Source of the DNA: Pseudidiomarina atlantica
GTDB taxonomy: Bacteria > Pseudomonadota > Gammaproteobacteria > Enterobacterales > Alteromonadaceae
NCBI RefSeq assembly: GCF_000753735.1
Contig: NZ_JPIN01000012.1
Span: forward strand, 62,001-126,000
Length of the DNA: 64,000 bases
Reading direction: 5' to 3'
Below the pieces are notes generated by a model that did no database searches, was not told the DNA's origin, and saw only the letters and a program-made list of their open reading frames with translations. The position numbers were made by a program, and so were the translations under genes. This document shows positions 44,974-58,202 of this stretch, one piece after another (position 1 is the stretch's first letter; each line of letters opens with the position of its first letter).

Positions 44974-45168
44974 TCGGGATTCGGGATTCGGGATTCGTGC
45001 GCTTCGCTGTTCGAGGGGCGGAGGCCGAGTGTGGGGGTTGCGTTTGTGGAGCACGGGTGTCTGCCGCATGGATGCGGCAGCCAAGCCCCCAGGGAAGGGT
45101 TCACGGCGTCCCGTGATACACAAACGCGCCCCCCGCACAAAGGCCGCAACACCGGAGCCACGCGGGTG
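44974..45168. repeat. Structured intergenic repeat element with tandem heptamers
   Basis: Directly after tusA stand three copies of TCGGGAT (44974-44994). A G/C-rich block with nested inverted repeats follows. GCGTTTGTG (45040-45048) pairs with CACAAACGC (45119-45127), CACGGG (45052-45057) pairs with CCCGTG (45110-45115), and CTGCCGCAT (45061-45069) pairs with ATGCGGCAG (45072-45080). G-run and C-run arms extend the outermost stem. I recall similar interspersed repeats in marine gammaproteobacteria, but cannot name this family. Short open frames across it are not genes. Confidence 0.7.
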
Positions 45169-45648
45169 TTAGATGTATTTTTGCCAGAATTCGGCGATGC
45201 CGTTGCCCGCGTCAAGTTGGTAGGGCTTGAAGCCAAATTTATCGTAGGCGATTTTGGCCGGCTCGTTGCCTTGCAGTACTTCCAGCGTTAGTTTTACACA
45301 ACCACGAAATTGAGCTAGTGTTTCTACCTCTTGCAACAAGCGTTTCGCAATACCTTTACCACGGAACTCCTTGATCACCGCAATATCGTGAATATTCATC
45401 ACGGGCTTTGCCGCAAAGGTCGAAAAGCCTTCAACGCAGTTCGCCAAACCCACCGGCTGATCATCCACAAATGCTAACAGCGAAAACACATAGTCGCGCT
45501 TCGCCATCTCGTCCACTAAGTTTTCCCTCGTTTCCTCAGGCAATGGCTCGCCACCACCCATAGGATCGCGTGCGTAGTCATCTAACATAGCGACCACCGC
45601 TTGGCGATGCTTCGGATTTTGATAATCAGCTAAAGTAATTTCAACCAT
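45169..45648 (-). CDS. GNAT-family N-acetyltransferase
   Basis: The 159-residue protein is a single GNAT domain. The acetyl-CoA-binding strand and loop IHDIAVIKEFRGKGIAKRLL lies near residues 86-105, with LTLEVLQGNEPAKIAYDKFGF after it. The acceptor substrate cannot be predicted. It overlaps tag by 8 bases on the same strand and is its downstream partner. Its stop lies next to the repeat element. Confidence 0.9.
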   Translation of the reverse strand: MVEITLADYQNPKHRQAVVAMLDDYARDPMGGGEPLPEETRENLVDEMAKRDYVFSLLAFVDDQPVGLANCVEGFSTFAAKPVMNIHDIAVIKEFRGKGIAKRLLQEVETLAQFRGCVKLTLEVLQGNEPAKIAYDKFGFKPYQLDAGNGIAEFWQKYI

Positions 45649-46255
45649 GATGCTCTCGTACCGTTAAGGAAAAATCACGCATCTCACGACAAACGTCGTC
45701 ATAACAATGGCAGCTCACCACATGATCATTAACCATGCCCACCGCCTGCATAAATGCGTAACAAATAGTCGTGCCAACAAAGCTAAAACCCGCTTTTTTC
45801 AGAGCCTTCGCCATAGTATCAGAAACCGCATCGGAAGTCGGTATATCCCCCCCCTGCCGAGCGAAGATCCGCGGCGTTCCATCGCTAAATTGCCAAAGAA
45901 ATTGGTTAAACTCGATACCTTGCTCACGCAACGCCAAAAATGCCCGTGCATTCTTAAATATCGACTCAATTTTCAGACGATTGCGAATGATGCCTGCATT
46001 TTGCATCAACTTAGCTTTATAACTCTCAGGCAGCTGCACGATCTGCTCCGGGTCGAAATCACAGTAAGCCTGTTCATAATTTGCCTGCTTACGCAAAATC
46101 GTGATCCAGCTTAGCCCCGCCTGCTGGCCATCTAAACACAGCTTGGCAAACAACTCCCGACTGTCGGTCACGGGACGTCCCCAGACCTCATCGTGATATT
46201 GCACGTATTGTGGGTCAGTCCCACACCAACTGCAACGATTCAGTGAAGCTTGCAT
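45641..46255 (-). CDS. tag: DNA-3-methyladenine glycosylase I
   Basis: Tag removes 3-methyladenine from alkylated DNA. The protein (204 residues from the ATG at 46255) has the zinc-snap ligands at both ends: Cys8 (RCSWCG), His21 (YHDEVWG), and the C-terminal His and Cys of NDHVVSC. The motif GQQAGLSWITIL follows Asp42. In E. coli Tag the corresponding residue, as I recall the sequence, is the base-binding Glu38. An in-frame ATG at 46291 is rejected because GATGGAAAA lies directly before 46255 and the family starts there. Confidence 0.94.
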   Translation of the reverse strand: MQASLNRCSWCGTDPQYVQYHDEVWGRPVTDSRELFAKLCLDGQQAGLSWITILRKQANYEQAYCDFDPEQIVQLPESYKAKLMQNAGIIRNRLKIESIFKNARAFLALREQGIEFNQFLWQFSDGTPRIFARQGGDIPTSDAVSDTMAKALKKAGFSFVGTTICYAFMQAVGMVNDHVVSCHCYDDVCREMRDFSLTVREHHG

Positions 46256-46353
46256 TTTTCCATCGGCTCCTACGCCATGCCCTGTCACCAAGGCTGAATA
46301 AAGGTTATAATTTACGCCAATTTTCCGTAAAGATCTAAGTACGAGACCAACGC

Positions 46354-47259
46354 ATGGCTAGCTATGATGTAAAAACCTTTCAGGGGCTCATCCTCGCGCT
46401 GCAAGATTACTGGGCGCAACAAGGCTGCGCGATTGTGCAGCCGTTGGATATGGAAGTGGGTGCAGGTACCTTCCACCCCATGACCTTTATTCGTGCCGTT
46501 GGCCCTGAGCCAGCGAATTTCGCCTATGTACAACCTTGTCGTCGACCTACCGATGGCCGCTACGGTGAGAATCCAAACCGCTTACAGCACTACTATCAGT
46601 TTCAGGTCATTTTGAAGCCATCGCCAAAAGACATTCAAGAGCTCTATCTAGGCTCGTTGCAAATGCTTGGTTTTGACCCGCTCGTACACGACATTCGCTT
46701 CGTTGAAGATAACTGGGAGTCGCCAACGCTGGGCGCTTGGGGTCTAGGTTGGGAAGTTTGGCTGAACGGGATGGAAGTGACCCAATTTACTTACTTTCAG
46801 CAAGTTGGCGGACTCGAGTGCAAACCGGTTGCCGGCGAGATCACCTACGGCTTAGAACGCTTAGCTATGTACATTCAAGGCGTTGACAGCATTTATGACT
46901 TAGTCTGGACGGACGGCCCACGCGGTAAAATACTTTACGGTGACGTGTTCCACCAAAACGAAGTCGAACAGTCAACCTACAATTTTGAACATGCCGATGT
47001 CGATGTGCTGTTCGCGCGCTTTGATGCCTGTGAGAAAGAATGTCAGCATTTGCTCGAGCAGAATTTGCCGCTCCCTGCTTACGAACAAGTCATGCGCGCC
47101 TCACACGCCTTTAATTTGCTAGATGCGCGTCATGCTATCTCGGTCACTGAACGGCAACGTTATATTTTGCGCGTCCGCACTATGGCCAAAGGTTGTGCTG
47201 AGGCCTACTATGCAGCGCGAGAAGCGCTTGGATTTCCACTGGCAGAGCAAGGAGCCTAA
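46354..47259 (+). CDS. glyQ: Glycyl-tRNA synthetase alpha chain
   Basis: GlyQ holds the class II catalytic core of the tetrameric glycyl-tRNA synthetase. The 301-residue protein opens with [22 protein letters not shown] and has [19 protein letters not shown] and the [13 protein letters not shown] motif of the active site. It is 3 bases upstream of glyS. Confidence 0.98.
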   Translation: MASYDVKTFQGLILALQDYWAQQGCAIVQPLDMEVGAGTFHPMTFIRAVGPEPANFAYVQPCRRPTDGRYGENPNRLQHYYQFQVILKPSPKDIQELYLGSLQMLGFDPLVHDIRFVEDNWESPTLGAWGLGWEVWLNGMEVTQFTYFQQVGGLECKPVAGEITYGLERLAMYIQGVDSIYDLVWTDGPRGKILYGDVFHQNEVEQSTYNFEHADVDVLFARFDACEKECQHLLEQNLPLPAYEQVMRASHAFNLLDARHAISVTERQRYILRVRTMAKGCAEAYYAAREALGFPLAEQGA

Positions 47260-47262
47260 GTC

Positions 47263-49329
47263 GTGCATACAGCTACCCTACTCGTAGAAATTGGTACCGA
47301 AGAACTACCACCGAAGGCGCTGAAAAGCTTAAGTGAAGCGTTCGGGAGTGCGCTTGAGCAACTGTTGCAAGAGCACAACATCAGCGCCGGTGCCGCACGT
47401 TTGTTCGCCAGCCCACGTCGCCTTGCAGTACAAATCGCCGATGTTGCAGCGCAACAGGCCGACCAAGTGGTTGAAAAACGCGGACCTTCGGTTGATGTCG
47501 CATTTGACGCCGACGGCAACCCAACCAAAGCAGCAGAAGGCTGGGCCCGTGGCAACGGCATTACGGTTGCCGACGCCGAACGCTTGAAGACCGATAAAGG
47601 TGAATGGCTACTCTTCAAGGCCGAAGTAAAAGGCCAACCGCTGACTAAATTGCTGCCCGATTTTGTCGAGAAGGCGTTAGCTAAATTGCCGATTCCTAAG
47701 CCGATGCGCTGGGGCGCAAGCAACGTTCAATTTATTCGTCCGGTGCATACCATCACTATGCTGCACGGCGATCAGTTGATTCCAGGTAGAGTGTTGGGCG
47801 TTGCTTCGTCGAATCACTTGCTAGGCCATCGCTTCCATTGCCCGCAAGGTGCAACACTAACCCACGCCGATAGCTATGAGAAAACCCTAGAAGAAGCTTG
47901 GGTCGTTGCCGATTTCGCCAAACGCCGTCAGCGAATTGTCGATGGTATCACCGCCGCTGCAAAAGCCGCCAATGGCACCATACGTAAAGATGAAGCACTG
48001 CTTGATGAAGTCACTGCATTAGTGGAGTGGCCTGTAGCGCTTACGGCGAGCTTCGACAAAGCCTTTTTGAACGTGCCCAAAGAACCTCTGATTGTCACTA
48101 TGAAGGACGATCAGCGGTACTTCCCGTTAGAAGATGCCGATGGCAACCTGTTGCCGAAATTCGTCTTCGTGACCAATATCGAAAGCAAGGACCCTGAGCA
48201 GATCATCGGTGGTAACGAACGTGTGGTTCGCCCTCGTCTGGCGGATGCGCAGTTCTTCTTCGATACGGATAAAAAAACCAGTCTTGCCGACCGTGTACCG
48301 GCGCTCGCAAATGTATTGTTCCAAAAGCAGTTGGGAAGCATCAAAGATAAGTCAGACCGGATTGCACAAGTCGCAGAAGGTATCGCCAAATTACTTGGCA
48401 AGGACGGAAGCGTCGCCGCCCGCGCCGGTTATCTCTGTAAAGCTGACTTAGTTTCGCAGATGGTCTCGGAGTTTCCAGAAACTCAGGGCGTGATGGGGAT
48501 GCATTATGCGCGTAACGACAACGAACCCACCGGCGTTGCAGAAGCCATTTTCGAGCATTACCTGCCACGCTTTAGCGGTGACCAATTACCACAGTCGATT
48601 GCCGGCTGTGCGGTGGCGATTGCCGATAAGCTAGATTCGTTAGTGGGTATTTTTGGTATTGGGCAAACACCCAAAGGTGACCGCGACCCATTTGCTTTGC
48701 GCCGTGCGGCCATTGGTTTACTGCGTATCATTGTCGAGAAAGATTTGCCGCTTGATTTAGCCGACCTTATCGACTTGTCAAAGCAAAGCTTCGGTGCACT
48801 GTTGACCAATGACAATGTCGCGGACGAGGTGCTTGAATTCTTGCTAGGTCGGTATCGTCCAATGTACCAAGAGCAAGGTGTGAGTGTTGATGTGATTCAA
48901 GCGGTACTCGCCCGCCGTCCTACACGACCAGTAGATTTCAACCAGCGCGTGCATGCGGTCGCGGCATTCCGTAATTTACCCGAAGCAGAGGCGCTTGCGG
49001 CCGCCAACAAACGCGTCGCAAACATTCTGGCGAAGGTTGAAGAGACCATTCCAAATAAAATCGATAGTGGTTTACTCAATGCTGGCGAAGAAATTAGCTT
49101 AGTTAAAGCGCTTGAGGAAGCTGAGCTACGTTCGACTGCTGCATTAAAGCAGAACGACTACACTGGTGCGTTAAAGGCGCTAGCAGCGTTACAGAAGCCT
49201 GTAGATGCGTTCTTTGATAATGTGATGGTCAACGCTGACGATGTCGCAGTACGTGGCAATCGCCAAGCGATTTTGCAACGTCTACGAAACCTCTTCTTAC
49301 AGATTGCGGACATATCAGTTTTAAACTGA
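47263..49329 (+). CDS. glyS: Glycyl-tRNA synthetase beta chain
   Basis: GlyS recognises tRNA-Gly and completes the alpha2-beta2 enzyme. The 688-residue protein starts with GTG, preceded by AGGAG 9 bases upstream, and opens TLLVEIGTEELPPKAL. It contains the HD-like central region and the C-terminal anticodon-binding (DALR-like) domain with VMVNADD. The length matches the family. A strong bidirectional terminator separates it from the convergent gyrB. Confidence 0.98.
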   Translation: MHTATLLVEIGTEELPPKALKSLSEAFGSALEQLLQEHNISAGAARLFASPRRLAVQIADVAAQQADQVVEKRGPSVDVAFDADGNPTKAAEGWARGNGITVADAERLKTDKGEWLLFKAEVKGQPLTKLLPDFVEKALAKLPIPKPMRWGASNVQFIRPVHTITMLHGDQLIPGRVLGVASSNHLLGHRFHCPQGATLTHADSYEKTLEEAWVVADFAKRRQRIVDGITAAAKAANGTIRKDEALLDEVTALVEWPVALTASFDKAFLNVPKEPLIVTMKDDQRYFPLEDADGNLLPKFVFVTNIESKDPEQIIGGNERVVRPRLADAQFFFDTDKKTSLADRVPALANVLFQKQLGSIKDKSDRIAQVAEGIAKLLGKDGSVAARAGYLCKADLVSQMVSEFPETQGVMGMHYARNDNEPTGVAEAIFEHYLPRFSGDQLPQSIAGCAVAIADKLDSLVGIFGIGQTPKGDRDPFALRRAAIGLLRIIVEKDLPLDLADLIDLSKQSFGALLTNDNVADEVLEFLLGRYRPMYQEQGVSVDVIQAVLARRPTRPVDFNQRVHAVAAFRNLPEAEALAAANKRVANILAKVEETIPNKIDSGLLNAGEEISLVKALEEAELRSTAALKQNDYTGALKALAALQKPVDAFFDNVMVNADDVAVRGNRQAILQRLRNLFLQIADISVLN

Positions 49330-49350
49330 TTAAGTTATTGATTTTAAAAC

Positions 49351-49379
49351 AAAAAGGAGCCTTTTGGCTCCTTTTTTTT
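49351..49379. terminator. Bidirectional terminator between glyS and gyrB
   Basis: AAAAAGGAGCC pairs with GGCTCCTTTTT around TTTT, with more T residues after it and A residues before it. It serves both convergent genes. Confidence 0.95.
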
Positions 49380-49392
49380 GGATCGCTCTAGA

Positions 49393-52907
<3,515 letters not shown>

Positions 52908-52932
52908 ACTTAACTAAACAGCCAACCGCGAA

Positions 52933-54033
52933 CTAAAGACGCATCGGCATCACCACATAGAGTGATGAATCGTCTTCGTTATCTTCAATAAGTCCGCTCG
53001 CATCTGGACCCGAAAGGGTAATTTTTACTTTCTCACCATGTACGGTGTTCAGCACGTCAATCAAGTAGCTAACGTTGAAGCCAATTTCTAAAGGTTCGCC
53101 TTGATACTCGACTTCCACAACTTCTTCGGCTGTTTCTTGCTCTGGGTTATTTGCCGTTAAGCACATTTCCCCATTGCTCAAGGTAACGCGCACGCCTCGA
53201 TATTTTTCATTAGAAAGAATCGCAGCACGTGAGCAGGCTTGCTTAAGCACATCACGCTCTGCAACCACAAACTTGTCACCGCCTTGTGGCAATACACGTC
53301 GGTAGTCCGGGAAGCGGCCGTCTACTAACTTACTGGTAAACGACATACCGTTCGTCTCGACACGAATGTGATTCGCGCCAATCGCGACTTTGGCTTCGTT
53401 GTCGGCATGATCAAGTAGCCGCATCAATTCAAGAATACCCTTACGCGGGACAATCACTTGGCGTCCGGCTAGATTCGGTTGCGGCACTTCAACTGAGCTC
53501 ATAGCGAGGCGATGCCCATCGGTGGCAACCGTGCGCAAAATATTCGCATCGGTTTCAAATAGCATGCCGTTAAGGTAATAACGCACGTCTTGGTTAGCCA
53601 TCGAAAAGTGGGTGCGCTCCATCAACTCACGAAGGACACCTTGCGTCGTTACCAACTGGATGTCGCTATCCCAATCATCAATATTAGGGAAGTCATCGGC
53701 TGACAAGGTCGCTAACGTAAATTTACTCCGCCCCGAACGAATGGTCGCTTTCTCAGCGCTGGCACTTACTTCAACTTGTGCACCTTCCGGCAGACTGCGA
53801 ACGATATCGACCAACTTCTTCGCCGGCACCGTTACCTGACCTTCTTCGCCGTTCTCAATTGGACAAACAGATACCAACTCGACTTCCAAGTCAGTGCCAG
53901 TGAGTCGAATGTGATCGCTGGCAACTTGAATCAGCACGTTCGACAAAATTGGAATCGTATGGCGGCGTTCCACTGCCCCACTTACGACCTGAAGAGGTTT
54001 TAAAAACGCGTCGCGATTGATGATGAATTTCAT
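52933..54033 (-). CDS. dnaN: DNA polymerase III sliding clamp (beta subunit)
   Basis: DnaN forms the ring that tethers DNA polymerase to its template. The 366-residue protein has three clamp domains and the family's C-terminal end YVVMPMRL. It is 54 bases after dnaA in the conserved dnaA-dnaN-recF-gyrB order. Confidence 0.99.
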   Translation of the reverse strand: MKFIINRDAFLKPLQVVSGAVERRHTIPILSNVLIQVASDHIRLTGTDLEVELVSVCPIENGEEGQVTVPAKKLVDIVRSLPEGAQVEVSASAEKATIRSGRSKFTLATLSADDFPNIDDWDSDIQLVTTQGVLRELMERTHFSMANQDVRYYLNGMLFETDANILRTVATDGHRLAMSSVEVPQPNLAGRQVIVPRKGILELMRLLDHADNEAKVAIGANHIRVETNGMSFTSKLVDGRFPDYRRVLPQGGDKFVVAERDVLKQACSRAAILSNEKYRGVRVTLSNGEMCLTANNPEQETAEEVVEVEYQGEPLEIGFNVSYLIDVLNTVHGEKVKITLSGPDASGLIEDNEDDSSLYVVMPMRL

Positions 54034-54087
54034 CCCGTCATTCCCCTTTTCTTTTTATATACAGCACCGGCCTGTAACCAAACGCTT

Positions 54088-55479
54088 TTAGGCTGACAAC
54101 GTGCGGATTAAGTTTCGATAGTCTTCTTTTATATCATGCTGCTCGTCTTTAAGTTTTTGTATTTTGCGACAAGCATGTAAAACCGTTGTGTGATCACGAC
54201 CACCGAAGGCATCACCGATTTCTGGCAAGCTGTGATTTGTCAGCTCTTTCGCTAATGCCATGGCTAGCTGTCGTGGCCGCGTTACCGAACGCGTGCGGCG
54301 CTTAGACAATAAGTCAGCAACCTTAATATTGTAATACTCAGCAACGGTTTTCTGTATGTTATCAACGGTTACCAGTTTTTCTTGCGCTGCAATCAAATCG
54401 CGCAACGCCTCGCGGACAAAGTCGATGGTAATTTGACGTCCTGTTAGATTGACGTTTGCGGCTAAACGATTCAATGCACCTTCAAGTTCACGAACGTTTG
54501 AGCGCAGGCGTTTAGCAATAAAAAATGCAACCTCATGCGGCAAGGTAATACCACGCTCTTGCGCTTTGCGAATCAAAATCGCGACTCGGGTTTCCAGTTC
54601 CGGTGGCTCAATCGCAATGGTGAGTCCCCAACCAAAGCGCGAACGTAAGCGATCCTCTACCCCTTCGATTTCTTTCGGATAAAGATCACTGGTCATAATA
54701 ATTTGCTGATTACCTTCAAGTAAGGCATTGAAAGTATGGAAGAATTCTTCTTGTGAACCCTTCTTATTGGCAAAAAAGTGAATATCGTCAATCAGTAATG
54801 CATCGACTGACCGATAATAGCGCTTAAACTCGTTGATGGAGTTATTCTTGAGCGCATTCACCATGTCCTGGACAAAACGCTCAGCGCGCATATAAAACAC
54901 TTTTGCGCCTTTTTTGTTGGCCATGATGGCGTTGCCCACTGCATGTAGCAAGTGTGTTTTACCTAAACCTGTCCCACCATAGACAAACAATGGGTTGTAG
55001 ACCCCACCCGGGTTTTCGGCAACTTGCAAAGCAGCAGCGCGCGCTAGCTGGTTCGATTTACCTTCAACGAAATTATCAAACGTGTATTCGGGATGGATAT
55101 TACATTCGAACGCCGGCGCGGGGGTATCTTCATCCCAGGGACTTTGCCGACGTGCTGGACGCTCAACCGCCTGACGACGAATCTCTGAGCGTGCCGCTGG
55201 TCGATCACTGCCATTTTTTGCTTGCTCAAGACCCCCAACGACAAAAGAAACATTGGGCGCTTGCGCTCCTTTTTCTTTTGCCGCGTCGGCTAGATAGTCG
55301 TTGATCACACTCAGGTACTTGTCTTTGACCCAGTCCACCACATACATATTGGGCGCGTACAACGTAAGCGTGCCATCTTTTTGATCCGCCTGTAATGGCC
55401 TGATCCATGTGTTAAAGTGCTGTGTCGACAATTCACCCTGTAGCCGATCAGTACATTGTTGCCAGAGCGATTTGCTCAC
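54088..55479 (-). CDS. dnaA: Chromosomal replication initiator DnaA
   Basis: DnaA is the ATP-dependent initiator that binds DnaA boxes and melts the origin. The 463-residue protein starts with GTG (AGGGG 6 bases upstream), then domain I, a variable linker, the AAA+ domain ([11 protein letters not shown] near residue 168, LLIDDIHFF) and the C-terminal helix-turn-helix with [11 protein letters not shown]. It diverges from rpmH across a 301-base interval with two DnaA boxes. Confidence 0.99.
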   Translation of the reverse strand: MSKSLWQQCTDRLQGELSTQHFNTWIRPLQADQKDGTLTLYAPNMYVVDWVKDKYLSVINDYLADAAKEKGAQAPNVSFVVGGLEQAKNGSDRPAARSEIRRQAVERPARRQSPWDEDTPAPAFECNIHPEYTFDNFVEGKSNQLARAAALQVAENPGGVYNPLFVYGGTGLGKTHLLHAVGNAIMANKKGAKVFYMRAERFVQDMVNALKNNSINEFKRYYRSVDALLIDDIHFFANKKGSQEEFFHTFNALLEGNQQIIMTSDLYPKEIEGVEDRLRSRFGWGLTIAIEPPELETRVAILIRKAQERGITLPHEVAFFIAKRLRSNVRELEGALNRLAANVNLTGRQITIDFVREALRDLIAAQEKLVTVDNIQKTVAEYYNIKVADLLSKRRTRSVTRPRQLAMALAKELTNHSLPEIGDAFGGRDHTTVLHACRKIQKLKDEQHDIKEDYRNLIRTLSA

Positions 55480-55780
55480 CCTTCACCCCTGCTTATTCTT
55501 ATAGCTCGCACGATCCTCATTGGCGCACCCACTTTTGCACCAAAACAACGAGTTTTGTACGGATTATTTTGTATAATTTGATTCCATTGATTGTACTGAA
55601 GTCACACCGAATAGGCTAGCCTCGGGGGCAAATTATGCGACCAATTGCGGAAAAGTTATCCACAATAAAAATGATTCGCTTTTGCTAATTGTGGATACCT
55701 TTTCACGTTGACTTTGATCCTTTTAATAGGTAGAATTCTCGCTCTAAATTTTTAGGTAACTCGATTACGGAAGTAACGTC
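55480..55780. promoter_or_regulatory. dnaA-rpmH interval with two inverted DnaA boxes
   Basis: The interval contains an exact DnaA box TTATCCACA (55656-55664) and a second box TGTGGATAC (55690-55698) with one change. They are arranged as a perfect 10-base inverted repeat (TATCCACAAT with ATTGTGGATA). They sit upstream of the rpmH promoter and of dnaA, which fits DnaA autoregulation. Two boxes in 300 bases are fewer than expected for a complete oriC, so I do not call an origin here. Confidence 0.75.
55708..55736 (+). promoter_or_regulatory. Sigma-70 promoter of rpmH
   Basis: TTGACT (55708-55713), a 17-base spacer and TAGAAT (55731-55736) form a good promoter, giving a leader of about 38 bases before rpmH. 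A DnaA box lies just upstream. Confidence 0.8.
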
Positions 55781-55915
55781 ATGAAAAGAACATTTCAACC
55801 AAGCGTATTGAAGCGCAAGCGCACTCACGGTTTCCGTGCTCGTATGGCAACAAAAAACGGTCGTCAAGTTTTGGCGCGTCGTCGTGCCAAGGGCCGTAAA
55901 GTCCTGTCTGCGTAA
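55781..55915 (+). CDS. rpmH: 50S ribosomal protein L34
   Basis: The 44-residue protein is strongly basic and begins [19 protein letters not shown], with [20 protein letters not shown] after it, the invariant L34 sequence. It is a component of the large ribosomal subunit. A good promoter and a GGAAG ribosome binding site precede it, and rnpA begins at the next base after its stop. Confidence 0.99.
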   Translation: MKRTFQPSVLKRKRTHGFRARMATKNGRQVLARRRAKGRKVLSA

Positions 55916-56311
55916 TTGAAGCAGTTTTCATATGGTCGGGAGTTACGCCTGTTAACTCCCGCTCAATTTCAGCAAGTCTTCAATCATCCCCCGGTGAAAG
56001 CTGTCACAGCTGAACTCACCATGCTCGCAGTACCCAATCAGTTAGACCATCCTCGCATCGGTGTCACGATTTCTAAGAAACGTGCTAAACGAGCTGTTGA
56101 TCGAAATCGCATAAAACGCAAGATTCGCGAGAATTTTCGCCTAAAACAGCATAAAATACCGCCATTCGATATTATCGTTATAGCCAAGAGCGGTATCGTC
56201 GATCTCGAAAGTGATGTTCTACAACAACGGCTCGATTACTTATGGCGAACATTAACAAAGCGTTGCGTGCAATTCCTATCGGCTGCATCCGACTCTACCA
56301 GTGGTTCATAA
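55916..56311 (+). CDS. rnpA: Ribonuclease P protein component
   Basis: RnpA is the protein subunit of RNase P, which matures tRNA 5' ends. The 131-residue protein has the family's opening [14 protein letters not shown], the RNR-like motif [20 protein letters not shown] near residues 55-74, and the DIIVIAKSG strand. The start is a TTG immediately after the rpmH stop. It overlaps yidD by 70 bases, the usual arrangement. Confidence 0.96.
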   Translation: MKQFSYGRELRLLTPAQFQQVFNHPPVKAVTAELTMLAVPNQLDHPRIGVTISKKRAKRAVDRNRIKRKIRENFRLKQHKIPPFDIIVIAKSGIVDLESDVLQQRLDYLWRTLTKRCVQFLSAASDSTSGS

Positions 56312-56526
56312 GCCCACTGTTAGGACCGCGCTGTAGGTTCCACCCAACCTGTTCGCAATACGCCATCGAGGCGATACAAAAGCATGGTATGATGCGGGGC
56401 TTCTGGCTTGCCAGTAAACGCATTAGTAAATGTCATCCCGGGCACCCGGGCGGCTACGACCCGGTGCCAAACAATAATGCATCGGAATCAACGAACGAAA
56501 GTAAAACAGAGACGAAGGACTTATGA
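56242..56526 (+). CDS. yidD: Membrane protein insertion efficiency factor YidD
   Basis: The 94-residue protein has an amphipathic N-terminal helix and the signature [15 protein letters not shown] with conserved cysteines, followed by GGYDPVP. It assists YidC-dependent insertion of inner-membrane proteins. It lies between rnpA (70-base overlap) and yidC (4-base overlap), the conserved order. The tail after GGYDPVP is long and polar. Confidence 0.95.
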   Translation: MANINKALRAIPIGCIRLYQWFISPLLGPRCRFHPTCSQYAIEAIQKHGMMRGFWLASKRISKCHPGHPGGYDPVPNNNASESTNESKTETKDL

Positions 56527-58202
56527 ATTCGCCACGTTCTATATTGTTTATCGCCTTTTTGGTGGTCAGCTTTTTCCTCTTCCAAACGTGGGTGGCAGAC
56601 ACCCCGCCAGCTGGAACTCAAAAAGCCACACAACAAGCGAGCCAACCGACTCCGGGAGGTCAAGCCGAAAGTGCAGTGCCAAACAGCAACAGTGAACTAC
56701 ACGCCGATGAAAGCATTCCATCAGCGACACCTGGTGCAACACCAACGGCTGAAGCTCCACAAAGTGCTCGAGTCAATGTTAAAACTGACGTTCTTGAGGT
56801 ATCTATCGCGCTTCGCGGTGGTGATATCGTCAACGCGCAACTACTTGAATTCGCGCGAACTCAAGACTCAGAAGAGCGTTTCGAACTCCTCCACGATGAC
56901 CCAGCGCGCCTGTACATTGCACAATCAGGCCTAGTCGGACGCGATGGCACAGACTCTGCCGCTGGTCGTCCGCTGTTCTACGTGGAACGTGACAGCTACG
57001 AGATGTCGGGTGATAGCCTTCGTGTGCCAATGACCTACACTTTAGAAGACGGTTCGAAAATCACTAAAACCTTCGTTTTCAACAAAGGCTCTTATGCGAT
57101 TGACGTGATTTACACCGTGCAAAACGCCGGCGCCCAACATAAAGAAGTGCAGTTCTACGCACAATTGAAGCAAGTTATGATTCAAGGTGGCGGTAACATG
57201 ATGATGCCTACCTACTTAGGTGGTGCTTACTCATGGGACGAAGATCGCTATGAAAAATATGCTTTCGATGACATGAAAGATTCGCCGCTGAACCGTGCCA
57301 CTGAAACCGGCTGGGTAGCGATGCTGGAACACTACTTTGTCAGTGCTTGGATTCCTCGTGTAGAAGGAACCAAACAACTTTCTTCAAGTATTCTGTCGAA
57401 CAATCAGGCGCTGATGCGTGTCATGTATCCTACCGCGACCGTTGCGCCAAACAGCAGCGCTGATATTCGCGCCACCTTGTTTGTTGGACCTAAAGACCAA
57501 GACGCGATGGCCAATGTTGCCGAGAACCTCGACTTAACCGTCGATTATGGTTTCTTGTGGTGGTTGGCCCAGCCGATCTTTAAATTACTGCAAATTCTGC
57601 AGAGCTTCCTGATCAACTGGGGTCTGTCGATTATCGCAGTCACCGTGATCATCAAAGCCGTACTCTACCCGCTGACCAAAGCACAATATGTCTCTATGGC
57701 AAAAATGCGCATGGTGCAGCCGAAAATGCAGGCTTTGAAAGAGCGCTATGGCGACGACCGTCAAAAAATGTCGCAAGCCATGATGAAGCTCTACAAAGAA
57801 GAGAAAGTAAACCCACTCGGCGGCTGTTTGCCGATGCTACTGCAATTACCAATCTTCCTGGCCTTGTACTGGGTCTTGTTGGAGAGTGTCGAATTACGTC
57901 ACGCGCCGCTGTTCCTGTGGATTGAAGATTTATCGGCGAAAGACCCGTACTACATCTTGCCATTGTTGATGGGTGTGTCGATGTGGTTCATGCAAAAACT
58001 ACAGCCGACGCCGGCCACAGATCCGATGCAACAGAAGATCATGCAGTATATGCCGGTTATCTTTACGGTGTTCTTCCTGTGGTTCCCATCAGGTCTGGTA
58101 CTGTACTGGTTAAGCAACAACTTGATCACTATCGGCCAGATGCAATGGATCTACCGTGGCCTTGAGAAGAAAGGCATCATGGAGCGCCGTAAGAAAAAAT
58201 GA
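56523..58202 (+). CDS. yidC: Membrane protein insertase YidC
   Basis: YidC inserts proteins into the inner membrane, alone or with SecYEG. The 559-residue protein has an N-terminal signal-anchor helix, a low-complexity linker (about 30-80), the periplasmic beta-rich domain (about 80-340) and the C-terminal five-helix Oxa1 core with the MNPLGGC-like segment [15 protein letters not shown] near 424-438. The end is basic ([11 protein letters not shown]). It overlaps mnmE by 4 bases. Confidence 0.98.
   Translation: MNSPRSILFIAFLVVSFFLFQTWVADTPPAGTQKATQQASQPTPGGQAESAVPNSNSELHADESIPSATPGATPTAEAPQSARVNVKTDVLEVSIALRGGDIVNAQLLEFARTQDSEERFELLHDDPARLYIAQSGLVGRDGTDSAAGRPLFYVERDSYEMSGDSLRVPMTYTLEDGSKITKTFVFNKGSYAIDVIYTVQNAGAQHKEVQFYAQLKQVMIQGGGNMMMPTYLGGAYSWDEDRYEKYAFDDMKDSPLNRATETGWVAMLEHYFVSAWIPRVEGTKQLSSSILSNNQALMRVMYPTATVAPNSSADIRATLFVGPKDQDAMANVAENLDLTVDYGFLWWLAQPIFKLLQILQSFLINWGLSIIAVTVIIKAVLYPLTKAQYVSMAKMRMVQPKMQALKERYGDDRQKMSQAMMKLYKEEKVNPLGGCLPMLLQLPIFLALYWVLLESVELRHAPLFLWIEDLSAKDPYYILPLLMGVSMWFMQKLQPTPATDPMQQKIMQYMPVIFTVFFLWFPSGLVLYWLSNNLITIGQMQWIYRGLEKKGIMERRKKK

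Noticed and set aside
44974-44997. CRISPR-like or integron-like repeat
   Set aside because: Three touching 7-base units without spacers are a simple tandem repeat. No attC-type core sites or cas genes are present.
44839-45291. Several open frames of 86-99 codons across the repeat after tusA
   Set aside because: They run over inverted repeats and into tusA or the acetyltransferase gene in other frames, and look like by-products of the G/C-rich repeat.
55480-55780. Complete oriC between dnaA and rpmH
   Set aside because: Only two DnaA boxes are visible and the interval is 301 bases. A full origin would be expected to have more boxes and an unwinding element.
56974-56989. Near-match to parS in yidC (TGTTCTACGTGGAACG)
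   Set aside because: Two changes, including one in the core, make it a weak candidate. It was not annotated as a site.
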